Source: Sisyra terminalis
Taxonomy: Eukaryota > Arthropoda > Insecta > Neuroptera > Sisyridae
Assembly (NCBI GenBank): GCA_958496175.1
Contig: OY292280.1
Span: 6,386,001-6,450,000, forward strand
Length of the DNA stretch: 64,000 bases
Direction of reading: 5' to 3'
The stretch's first letter is position 1. Each line of letters begins with the position of its first letter. This document shows positions 44,095 through 57,000 of the stretch, one piece after another. Position numbers and translations under genes: made by a program. The notes beneath the pieces were generated by a model. It made no database searches and was not told the DNA's origin. It saw only the letters and a list, made by a program, of their open reading frames with translations.

Positions 44095-45200
44095 TGCAGT
44101 TAAAAACAATAGAAGAATATAACTCTGTTGAAAACAAAGTTGAAACAATTGATAACTATGTTTAACATATAACTATGTTTTGGTCTGAGTTTCAATAGAA
44201 TATCAAGCCAAACTTTTATAATTTAGAACTATATCAGTTCCAGGGGAAAAAAACCGTATTTAAAAATGTTTTTTCCCCTGGAACTGATATATTTCTAAAT
44301 TATAAAAGTTTGGCTTGATATTCTATTCAAAATCAGACCAAAACATAGTTATATGTTAAACATAGTTATCAATTGTTTTAACTATGTTTCCAACAGAGTT
44401 ATATTCTTACAAACCCAAAAATTATTTAAATCAGTCGAAAACCGCGAACAATTCGCAAATATTGTCACCATCGTTAAGGGGACCTAATATGGCACAGCTG
44501 AGCTCCCTAAAGTTAGCTACTAGACTTTTGGCTTTTCAAAAAAAATTTTTGCTCATTCATTTGTTCACCAATTTTCTACCTTTATTTTAAATTTGTAGAA
44601 CTAAAAACTTAAAATTAGCCCATAATTTTAAAATACAAATTTAAAATAAACGTAGAAAATTGGTGAACAAATGAATGAGCAAAAATTTTTTTTGAAAATT
44701 TTGAAAAGCCAAAAGTCTAGAAGCTAGCTTTAGGGAGCTCAGTTTTGCCATATTAGGTCCCCTTAACGATGGTGACAATATTTGCGAATTGTTCGCGGTT
44801 TTCGACTGATTTAAATAATTTTTGGGTTTGTAAGAATATAACTCTGTTGGAAACATAGTTGAAACAATTGATAACTATGTTTAACATATAACTATGTTTT
44901 GGTCTGAGTTTGAATAGAATATCAAGCTAAACTTTTATAATTTAGAAATACATCAATTCCAGGGGAAAAAAACCGTATTTTAAAATTATGGGCTAATTTT
45001 AAGTTTTTAGTTCAACAAATTTAAAATAAACGTAGAAAATTGGTGAACAAATGAATGAGCAAAAAATTTTGAAAAGCTAAAAGTCTAGAAGCTAACTTTA
45101 GAGCTCAGTTGTGCCATATTAGGTCCCTTTAACGATGGTGACAATATTTGAGAATTGTTTGCGGTTTTCGACTGATTTAAATAATTTTTGGGTTCTGATA
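44095..45200. repeat. Compound foldback block (multiple inverted repeats)
   Basis: Arm A (44110-44255; ATAACTCTGTTG, AACTATGTTTTGGTCTGAGTTT, TTCCAGGGGAAAAAAA) is followed at once by its inverse (44265-44405). Arm B (44405-44600; AAATCAGTCGAAAACCGCG, GTTAAGGGGACCTAATATGG) is followed by its inverse (44645-44835). Then A returns (44840-44980) and the inverse of B returns once more (45015-45195). The order is A, A', B, B', A, B'. Nothing coding is convincing. It lies upstream of BBS5 exon 1. Confidence 0.8.
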
Positions 45201-45377
45201 CCAGTTTAATCCCGAATGTTCCTTAACCACCTCATATGCTTTTTTCTAATTCCTCTGCTATTTTATCTGGTATAGCCACTTGTTTTTCTTCGAAGAAAAT
45301 TGACAGCAAATTAAAGCATTTTACTCCATCTCTACTTAATTGTTTGAACCATTTTCGTTGTGCTACCTTCTATTTCC

Positions 45378-45602
45378 GGCTAATGTGTACTTTAGCACAC
45401 CCACAATCTGACAATGTTGCATTTTCGACTTTGTTTTTAATTTAATTCGCGATTAAACTGGTCCATAATGTAAATTTAGCCACAAAAGAGAGAAGTATAC
45501 CATATTAAAATTGAATTAACAAAAATATCGTGAATTAAATTAAAAACAAAGTCGAAAGTGCAACGTTGCCAGATTGTGGGTGTGCTAAAGTACACTTGAG
45601 CC
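45378..45602. mobile_element. Near-palindromic hAT-like MITE, copy 3, exact 8-bp TSD
   Basis: It starts GGCTAATGTGTACTTTAGCA, ends TGCTAAAGTACACTTGAGCC and is flanked by CTATTTCC on both sides (45370-45377 and 45603-45610). The arms are complementary over most of the 225 bp. Confidence 0.92.
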
Positions 45603-45610
45603 CTATTTCC

Positions 45611-48600
45611 CATACTTACGATTTGCGAGTTTGCCTATAGAAGAAAGAGATTTTCCGGCGACTTGAAGGAAATATATTTCCAATAACGATCGAAAGCTTC
45701 ACAACAAATAAATACAAACCTTCATTCGTAAATCCCTTCTGGAGGGTGAATGCTACGGAAATTACTACCGCTTCGGAAAAACAGCAATTAGTCGATTTTC
45801 GACAAGAGCTGTTAGATGGCGCAAAAGTCAATGGATACTTGTTTCAACATTCTCTTTATTTGTTTTTGACAAACAAAAAATGATAACAAAAATGTTCAGC
45901 AAGCGATCTTAATCTATTTCATCCATTTCATAAGTAGTAGCAGGTATAAATATTAGATACTTGTATAGTAACATATCATTGTCATTTAGCAATGACACCT
46001 CATACTTGATTTTAAGCTTTTCATATTCAAATCGTAAATTAATCGGAGAAAAATGGAAAAAACAAGTACACTTTTCCGACTTTTACCTGGATAAATCAAC
46101 TTGAAAATGTGAAAATGAAAAGCCTTAAATTTGCAAAGTTACAGAAAAACCAAAGGAAACATGATAGTAACGCACAATTCAAACGGTGCCTACTTCATTA
46201 TAGTAGAGTATAGAATAGTATTATAGAAAAAATACCAAAACAATTATTGTTTTAACAATATAAATATATATAGATAAACTATGAAGTATAAGTGAATTAT
46301 AAACATTAATATTGAATATACTACTTGATTGCTAGGCAATCAAAATACGTATCGAGGCAATAAGTCATAAAAGTGCAATATTTATGTTATAAATTGAATT
46401 GTTTTATATTGTTAATCATATTTGACTAAAACAATTGTTTTAAACAATACTCAGATATTAGAGAAACATTTAATTCAATTGTTTTGTTGTCAAGTAAACA
46501 ATAAAGGTATAAACCAGCCAAATTATTGACACTTAATTTCTATAACTTTGCAAATGACATACGAACAGGAAATTCGTCAATGGTGGCCTAAAGATTTTCC
46601 TCTACGTACAAGTACTTAACAATCTAAAAATATAAAATAGAAAAGTGTCAATGAAACGAGAGGATAAATAAATTTTTCTTTTTTATAATTTAATTTTTTT
46701 TACAATTTTTTTTTCATTCGACAATAATTATTTAATATATATGTTTTAGTACTGCGTTCTATAAAATGGTTGATTTGATAGGAGAAATCGACCATTTTGT
46801 TTTTCCATTCGTTTTCATATAATTTAATTTGAAGGCATGCGACTTTCTTGACAAATCAAATCAATATACGTTATAATTTATTACTATATGCGTCAAGTAT
46901 ATATCAAAGTAGATTTTTGGAATTATAAATATAACAACTCCTGATTTTATTAATAATTAATGTTTATTTTCCCAAGAAATACGTGATTTGTCCTATATTT
47001 ATAAAAATATCGTTATTTCGTTTACTCTATTTCTTACTTTTTTTTTCTTAAGTATAATCTAATAATTTATAATTATCAAAGCATATATTTGCAGTGAATA
47101 AAGCATTTATTTTATGCACAGAGTATACCACATACCATGAACATTGCAAGTATGAAAATTAATGAGGCGGTGATTTTTCCGAAAGGTAAATTCAATATCG
47201 AGATAAGTTTTAAGTTCTCGGTTAGTATGAGTTACTGTTCCGAACCATTCTTTCTCTTTTCTTTTTCAAGTATGAAGAAAGTATAAGTTATACACTCAAT
47301 GTTTGTGATATGTGGAGTACCCTGCAAATATTTGTATATTTATATTAATATATATGACTACAACTCCGAAATACCCTCATCTTTGAAACTTTTCAAAATC
47401 AAATAGTAACAATTGTAAATGAGGGTTTTCAACTCTTGGCAATATTTTTCCCTAAAACACAAGATCAATTACTGCCCCTCCTTCACCCAATCTACAAAAA
47501 AGGTCATCTACCAAAAAAAGGTAACTAAACTATAACACTTTGGCAAGTCTATTGGAATTCAACCTTAAAATTTTAATATATATCACAAGGCAAGATAGGA
47601 AGGGAAACATAATTAAATTGAATTATTCTTTTTAATAAACATTGAACTCGTAGGACATGCATTATCTATTGTACATATCTATGGGTTTTTCGGTTCATGA
47701 AATATTAAAAATGTATTGCTGGGGAATGTTTTTTATTCATAATAAATTCTTTTTTAAGATCATTAATTAGAATAATAAAATTTGAAGATATCGACAATAA
47801 CAGTGAAGGCCACTGTAGGTATCAGTGCACACTAATTACGGTAGTGACTCCTCTTTAAATGCTCCACTTGTTATTTATATTATATTATATTATATTATAT
47901 TATACCATTGAACGAATTAACAAGTAGGAGTATTCGAAAAATGAATTCCATGTATAATGATATGTAATTACTAGAATACCCTTTGTAAAATTGGTTAGTA
48001 ATAAATCCATAAATTTTTCAAAGGAGGGGGGAAGTTTTACGATCCTGCGTAGTTTAACACATATATTTGCTTTTTTTTCCCTAAAACGCCCTATAGCGAC
48101 AAGATACAAGATATTTCTGAAGTAACAGGTCATTGTTTTTTTTTTTAAATAATTTTCTATAGTTATATACTTCTTATTTCATTCTATATAACGACATTTT
48201 TATAATTTTATCATATAATATAATAACTAAGTTTTTGTGAATGAATATAAGTAATTAGTAAAGCAAGTTAATAGTAAAGAGAAGCAATTAAAGTGATTAT
48301 CATTTTTTTTCCTTTTTATATTCAACCAAAAACTATTTTCAAGCATTAAAATTATTTCAAAACTAAAAATGTCGAAAATTCATAAGATAAGACACACAGA
48401 AGAAACGTTGATGGAAATTTTTTTCAAAAATAAATTTTTGGTTCAAAAAGTTTAAGGCGTTATCTCACTAGTATCTCCGATTTGATATGATTCGCTTTTG
48501 TTTTCGCGCATGCGTGACACCAAGCGAAAAAAAAAATTAAGTTAAAAACGAAAAAAAAATCGATCAAGTAATTGAAAATTGTATATGTTTTTCGTCATTC

Positions 48601-51095
48601 ATTTATTTGAAATTTGGTTTTAAACTCAATATTTCTTTGGCTAATCCAAATGGTTTCCTGTATTTGCGCCCCCCTTCAAATATTTAATGATAATCATACC
48701 CGCTTGATATTGCTATGTAATGGACTATCAAATATGCCATAAAATATATAAATATTTATTATAAGTAATAACAGTTTTAAGGAATGATGAAGGCGTGCCC
48801 CCCAGGGGGGCACACTTCTAAGTTTGGAAACCATTGGAATAATAGTTTGGAGCTAAGAATAACAATAGGGCACACAACTTGTAAGACTAAAAATTTAATT
48901 CTTGACCGTTTTTTAAATTTATTTTTGAAATAAGTTTGAACAAATTTGAAAATTACCAATATACGGGTATAAGGAACACGCTAGTGTTCAGTCTTATCAG
49001 TTCAATGGCAATGGCCTGGTGTATTATCGTGGAAGCTTGGCTTTTTATTGCAAAAATAAACAAATATATTGCACCTAAAGTATTACTCTTAGGACTTTCT
49101 TACAGTTTATTTTTATTACGGGTAGTTTAAGCGACTACAACCCGATAACACTCAGGCATATATACAAATTTTGTTATAAACTTTTCAATCAACGTTCCAA
49201 GTGGTTAATTATAACAGTTTAGTGCTTCGCAATAAATATGGTCGGTTGGTAAGTTGACGTTACTACCGGAACCACATGTATGTACATTACGAGGCACAAA
49301 CCGTCAAAATTGGTTTAGTGTTCATTTTATATTAAGTCGAAGAAAAATATTAATTTATTATTATTTTTTTTTGTAATTTTGTCTCTCGTTTGGTCCTCGA
49401 AAGATTCTTTTTCTTTCAATAACAATGAACATTTATTTTATTATTATTTCTTTTTTTTTTTTAAATTTAATATAAAGCTTGATTCATTTAACATTGTTAT
49501 TTTCAAATTGCTTCGTTTATTTTGTAACATTTTCTAAGATAATGTTTTAAAGATATAAGATAGATTTTTCATTTAAATATAGAGAAAGAGAAATAGAACA
49601 TTTTTCAAGTGCTAAATTTTCATTTTTCAACATGAGAAAATTCTAAGGATCTAGTTAAATATTAAATTTTAACTTTTGTTTAGATTAAGTTGGTTTGTTT
49701 AAACTCTTTTTTTTTTTTAAAAAGTGGTTTTAAGATGAAAGTGAAGATATTAGCAATTTTTTTAATAGAAACCCTATTTTATTGATTTTTCTAGTAGGCC
49801 ATATTGATTAATTTTTTGATGATTTTTTTTATTATTATATTATTCAACAACTGTTGTAAAAATTTGGTGTTACATTTGCGTATTTCTTAACAAATTTGCA
49901 TTCTAAGGCCAAGTTTAAAAACAAAAAGAAAATTGTTTATGAAAGACTTAGTTATTGCAGTGAAATTCGTTTAAGCGGAACCATTTTTCTCTGGTACTGA
50001 ACAATGCTACCGTAATGATTTAAAGCTCAGTCAAATCACACCAGGTGAATTTGAATTACCAATATTTTATTAATTTTCAATTAATTTAGACCATTTAGTA
50101 GCTGGACTGCCGATAGACATCATAGTGATCATTGAAAATCGAGAAATGTCGATTTTCAGTGATGTTTCCCCATTGGACTACAACGCACAAAAGTTGACAA
50201 TATATCAGGTGGCATTAATATGCGTTGATACAATTGGGAAATATATATAAAGTTATAACGTCATTAACATTGCTTTTATATATGGCCAACAATAGGTAAC
50301 CATTGATCAGTCCATGTATTGTATGGCCTAAAGTTTAAGGCTCATATACACTATGTATATGTGGATTTCCCTGGCCTTAAAACACGAATGTACTAATGCG
50401 AATTAACAAAAAGGGAAACTTTCGCATTAATACGTGAAAAAATGTTAAATAAAAATTCCCTAAAATTTTGCACTCGAAGAGAATTTCCCTCACTTCATTT
50501 TTGGGGAAATGAAACATCGATTTTGTGATTGTTAGTGTTTAATGGGGAAAGTAACTTTTCGTGTTCTCTTGAAACTCTGTGAAAAATTGCATTTTTTTTT
50601 TTAATATTTTTTTTTTAATATATATATATTTTTTGGTTTTTTTGGTTTAATACTTGATAAATATATATAGATAAGTATTTTAAAGTGAAAAACTATCATT
50701 TCAGCACAAAGCTAAATATAACGAGAACATTTTTTTGTCAAATTTTTCCAATACGGATATACGTTAAATTCATATCACAGAATACAAACAAAACCACTGG
50801 TTTAATGTTTGACCAGGAAAATCGATCAAATGCACCATTGGAATCAAACACATCTGAGATAATAGTGGGGACTCGAACCGAAGGTTCGAGAAAATTATAA
50901 AGAAAAATCATAACGTCGTACTTTCCCTAGCGATTTTTCTTGAATCTAGCTCATAGATGTGCCAATATTCTGTGAAAATCTTCCCTCTATTAACAATGAT
51001 TAGTAAAATTTTCTTTTAAATTATTTAAAAATTATTTCCAATTTTCTATACGTTATATATATATCATATTTTTTTAAAATATATTTAATGGCATT
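45611..51095. other. Spacer upstream of BBS5 and downstream of Cadps
   Basis: No gene is supported in this 5.5-kb AT-rich stretch. Small features are a partial family-ii hammerhead tail at about 46321-46400 (TTGATTGCTAGGCAATC then AAAATACGTATC), a TTATA microsatellite (47876-47904), a transposon-end fragment near 48800-48835 (CAGGGGGGCACACTTC) and a possible inverted-repeat element at 50087-50333. Confidence 0.5.
47876..47904. repeat. Pentanucleotide microsatellite (TTATA)n
   Basis: About five to six tandem copies of TTATA without interruption. Confidence 0.85.
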
Positions 51096-54000
51096 CTAAA
51101 ACCAACTGGAACCACCACCGAATTTCGTTCCCAATCCTCCAATGCCTTTTCCGAATAGATTTCCAACACGTCCTACGACCACTGAAGTGATATTACTTAT
51201 ATTTCCGTCTTCCCCCAAACTTTCCATAATATTAACTTTCGATTTGGGACGTTCGCCTTCATCCATTCCATCTCCATTTCCCCTAAAAACATCACCATAA
51301 ATACTTGTTTCTTAAACTTTACCAAAAACAAAATAGTCCCGAAGATTTTAATCAATAAATATTCATAATTTACGTTCAAATTTTAAGATGCGTAACTAAA
51401 CTTTCGCTGTTATATTGATGAAAATATAAAAATTCTTCCAAATGAATCGTTAAAGGTATTAGCTACATCTATTTCCCATCTTTTCGCCATCAACGCCGAA
51501 ACTTCTAAGTCTCTCTTTTCTGATGAGCACTCTGTAACTCTGTAATACTATAACTCTATAACACTTTTGAACTAAAGCATTATAATATACACTACAATAG
51601 TAGTAAAATTAAAAAAGCTGATGGGGTTGTTATGTACATCAAAAAATCTTAGAAGTATGGCATTACCATCAACGAGTATGGTGAAATGAAAATAATTACA
51701 GCGACATTAAAGCTAAAAGATAATAGAAATATAAAAGTTTCTGGTATTTACCAATGCCATGATGTTACAAAAGAAAAATTTGTTAAATTAATTAATAAGT
51801 ATATAAATGAGAAAATGCATGGTAACTATCAAATTATAGTAGGAGATTTCAATATCAACCTTCTTAACTCGGAACATATAACTAATGAATTTTTATGTAC
51901 CATGCTTGATCATGGTTTTTTACCATACTTCAATGGAGTAACGAGACCTAATGACTTTAGAGGAACATGCATAGATAATTTTTTTATTAGATCTAATATC
52001 AATAATATAAAATGCTACACATATATGCATGAGTTCACTGATCACTTCCCCATTTTTGTCTCTATAGGAACTAATACACTAAATTCAGATACAAAAGATA
52101 TTTATATGATTAATTACAACTTTCTAACTAAACATAGTAAGTCTGTTGATTGGAATGCTTTACAAAAAATACAAGATCCCGATCTTTTTATTAGTACATC
52201 AATAGATAATATTAAAAAAAATATTAATGAGTCCACTTTTAAGGTGGATAAAAGTAAATGAAATAAATTTAATAAACCTCGTAGTACTTGGATTACTAAA
52301 GGTCTTATGATCTCATGTCAAACCAAAGAATTCCTATATAAGCTATGGAATTTGGATAGAACTAATGTTACACTAAAAAATGATTATAAATCTTATTGTA
52401 AAATACTAAATAAGTTGATTTTGATAGTTAAAAACAGTTATGAAAGTAATTTTACTAATGAAATCTGTAAAGATTGTAAAAAACTATGGTAAATTGTAAA
52501 TTGGGTAAAAAACGTAATGTCTCGTCTGATCTTGATTATATTATACGTAATGAAGAGATTATCTCCGATAATAATGCTATTGCTGATGAATTAGTCAAAA
52601 TTTTTATTAACATTGGCGCTGATCTAGTTAAGAAAATAGTATACGAACTCGTAAACATAGCAAAAAATGTTAAGTATAACCCCAATAGTATTTTTCTTAC
52701 GCCCACAGATTGCTTTGAAATTGAAAAATTAATAGCTGAAATGAAAATTAAATCAGGTGGCATAGATGGCATTGGCATAAAAGTCTTGAAACTTATTGCT
52801 ACGGATATTACTGCTCCCATGGAGTATATTTTTAACAAATGTATTAACAATACTATTTGGCCTCTAGCTTTGAAAAAAGCGGATATAATACCTATACATA
52901 AATCTGGAGATAAACATTTAACTACAAACTACAGACCTATCTCGATGATTTCTATTTTAGCTAAAATTTTTGAGAAGGTTATTTACAGTATACTCTATGA
53001 TTTTTGTGATAAAAATAAAATAATTTCTGATCTTCAATTTGGTTTCGTTAAAAACAGAGGCACTAACAAAGCTCTTGCTACTACTTCGAAATATATATAT
53101 GATAATATTGATAAAAATATACCCACGGGATAGTTATTCTAGACCTAGCAAAGGTTTTCGAGACCATGAACCACAAAATATTGTTGGATAAACTTTGGAG
53201 ACGTGGTATTAGAGGTATCCCTCATAAACTACTCGAGAACTATTTAACTAATAGAGAACAGCGGGTTATCATCAATAATATTATTAGTAAGACTAATACT
53301 GTTAAAGTAGGAGTTCCTCAAGGAACAATTCTGGGCCCACTGCTCTTCATTTTGTATATCGATGATATTTTTAATTGTCTACCTAATGGGACACTAGTTT
53401 CATTTGCGAATGATACAGTAATACGCTGCTCTGGCAGTACTTGGCCTGAAGTCAACTTTATTTTCACCCGATGGTTAATCAAAATTGACTATTGGTTAAG
53501 AGAAAATCAGTTGTCTCCCAAGATAGATAAGTCTACGTATATTACGTTTGGTAGTTACATTGATAGCATTCCTGATAATTTCCACCTTAAAATAAATAAT
53601 TTTCAACTTAAAAGAGTAGATAATTATAAGTATCTGGGACTAATTTTCGATGCTACATGAAATGGAACTCACATGTCTATGAATTAAGAAAAAAATAAGG
53701 TACTTTTCATTCATGTTCTGTAAATTGAGCAAATTCTTAAGTTCCTTGGTATTAAAAACTATTTATCATGGGTTATTTGAAACCATAATCAATTATGGCA
53801 TAATTGTATGAGGTGGGGCATATGAAAATAGTGTCAGGCTATTGACTACTATCCAAAATCGCTTTATTAATTATTTCATTTTATGTAGCATTGTTGGTAT
53901 ACCTCTTGGTATCAGGGAATCATTTATCATCCATGCTTTAACATATGGTACTACTATAGTGAGTGTAAAGAACAATATAATAATAAGAATAAACAAACTA

Positions 54001-57000
54001 GATCTAATTTGTTAGCGCTGCCAAAAATTAAGAAAACTATCAGTACTAAGAATCCATATCTTATTGCAATACAATTTTTTAATAAGTTACCCAACCATCT
54101 TAAAAGACTTAATCTTAAGCGAAAGCAATTGAGGAAAATATTATTAAGCACAATTGGTACCTTTAGTGACTAGTCATTGACATAATTTTCAATTAAAATT
54201 GTATTTATTTACTTTATTGGTAATTTTGTTTTATCTTTGTAACTTTTAATTTTGTTGTTCTGATTTAAATATATGCAATTGTACTATGCATTACATTACA
54301 ATTGTAATATTTCAGTTCTATGTACAGATGCTTGGCATCTCTATAGAATGTATACTGGAAGTAAAAAAAAAATAAAAAATAATGTAACTCTGGGGAATCT
54401 ACCAGTACCTACTTACTGCTGGAGCCTAACTGGGAAACAGCGGAAATTTAGTTACGCATCTAATAATAAATACCGTAAATACGTCCAGGCTTTTCCAAAC
54501 GATTAATTTGTTTTTGGAATGTTTTGACCGAAAACTTACTCAGCTTCTTCATCCTGTTGTCCCATTATGAGAGCACACGTGGCTTCTTCGGCTTGCATCC
54601 TCTGTGAAATGGTTTGATAGGCCTTTGAGTTCAATTTGTCCTCCATTACTCCTTGGAGCTCAAAATCGGAATAAATTTTCTAGAAAAAAACAAACGGGTA
54701 AACCAGTGAATTTTTGTGGAAGTTTTCGGGAATACTTTGACAATATGAGCAAGGCACGTGCACTGATAAAAGTGGAGAGATCGATCCAACCGATCTGACA
54801 ACCAATTGCATAACATGTTGATCTGGGACGTGTACCACTGTTCGAAAAAATTCAGAATCCACAGTTCGTCATTGACCTTGCTACGAATCTGATCCATACA
54901 GTTGCGAGTAAAATTCACATAGCCCTGTCCCATATCTTTACCCGAACCAGATACGTTCTAAAAACGGGAATTGTTAGTACTGGGAATAGTTTCAGATAGT
55001 TGATTATTACCGTAATACTTAGGATAGATCCTATCAGACTTCCTTCATCATATCGGGACAACTTGGTCAAAGTAGCTTCCAACACTGACATCAACTTACT
55101 GATCATCCCCTGGTTCATATTTGCCAGAGTTTTGTCGATCTGGTCATCAATTTTTGTATGGTACTGGTGCTAGATTATTAGGAGTAAGCCATAAGAGATT
55201 ATTCGGGGTACACCAACAATTTTACATGATCCACAAAATAACTTACCACATCAATTCCATCAACTGCACACAATTTGAACGACTGATTTTTTGCGTCCAA
55301 AATAACATTGACCATTGCACACATTTCCGATGGAATTATATAATCGGTTGAAATGAATGTTACCGATTTCTTGAGCCATTGTTGGAAGGAGGTTTCTGTG
55401 CGCTGAATACATGAATCAATCATTTCGCACGCCATTAATTTAAGCCGTTGTTCCAGGTGTTGTCGGAACTCCATATCAGGCCAGTGCAGATCTCGAATAA
55501 ACGACTGTAGTGCATCTAACTTCCAAAACAAATCCTCCGAAGTAGCGCAACCATTTCTACAAGTAATACAAAAATAATTTTACACCAAAAATTTTCATAT
55601 TTTCCACTGTTTTCCCATTATGGAATATAAACTCAGACCACTATCCCCTTCAATTGGTATCCGGAAATGATTTAATGTGATATAAAAATGAGTGAGTGGT
55701 TTTGCAGTATCAAATCAAGTACAGTTGGAATCAGGAGTCCAAAAAAATAGATCAAGAATATTCATTTTATGGAAGTAAGTAATAATTGTAGTGTCCAGTA
55801 TTAAGTGTGCATTTGTTTATCAATAAGTATCAGTAGAATTACAAGAAAAGATAGAAGAGTGATATTTTGCAAATCTGAACCACATTCATGAAGAATCGTT
55901 GGAAGTTTCAGAAGATATATTTAAGGGAATTCAATATAGATATGTTAAAAGATCCTGGACACCTTAGGAAAAAGGAACCCTTATGACTTTAACGGAGGGC
56001 TAATTTGTTAAAAAGTAGATAAGTAACATTTTTTCAACACTTTAACCATACCCAAAACTCTCATTTGACAATTCCTTCTAACAGATTTCAGAAGAAATGG
56101 GACGAAAACAAAAGAAGAATCTTGCCTTGTATACGGATGGTTCTGTGATAGAAAATGGTTCAGGTGTTAGTATTTATGAGAGGAACCTATAGAAAAATGT
56201 GCCAGCATACATCACAGTGTAATCTCACTAATCCGGCACTATTAAAAACCGGAGGGTGCCGGATTATTGGAAAGTTCGGATTACTGGATTAAAGTGAAAA
56301 AGTCATAGGTAATGAATAAAATAAAGCATTTCATAGATGGAATAAACGTAGAGGGATGAGGGAGGCGTGCCGATCTACCGAAGTGCCGGATTAGAGAGAT
56401 TATACTGTCAAGTGGAAATATATGCATTGCTTGCATGTGTACGGGAATATCTAAGAAGGAGTTTTAAAAATAGTACGACCCATATATTTACCAGTAGCTA
56501 GGTCACTAACAAAACCACAGATGATCTCTAAACTGATCTATAAAACTATAGTAGTTAGAGTAGGTCTATAAAAAAACCATTTGATTATATATCAATTTTT
56601 ACTATTAAAGCTAACTTGGGATGGATGCCAGGCCATAAAGATATCAAAGGATTCCAAATATTATTGAAAGACCCATAGCTTGTACTTGACGTTACTCCTG
56701 TTAAAAACGGTGCTTAAAGGCATTTTAAATTATCAAAACATTCATTAGAACTGTACAATATATAGAATATATTACGGTCGAATTTATGTAGTATAATTGA
56801 ATATAATAATATATAAAAATCATACTATAAACATAAATTTGAATAGAAGTTCAAACAAAAATATTTGTGACGTATTGCCCAGATACGTATTACGATTGCC
56901 AAGCAATCTTCCTCAGTGGTCATCAAGTAGTTTGGATCACTCCGTGCTTTGTGATGTTTCACAAATCAGTTATAAAAGTACCCTGAACAACCCTGAAGGG

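Noticed and set aside
44384..44856. Two similar 68-71 codon frames starting MFPTELYSYKPKN
   Set aside because: They are the two arms of the inverted repeat B/B', so the likeness reflects the foldback, and nothing suggests translation.
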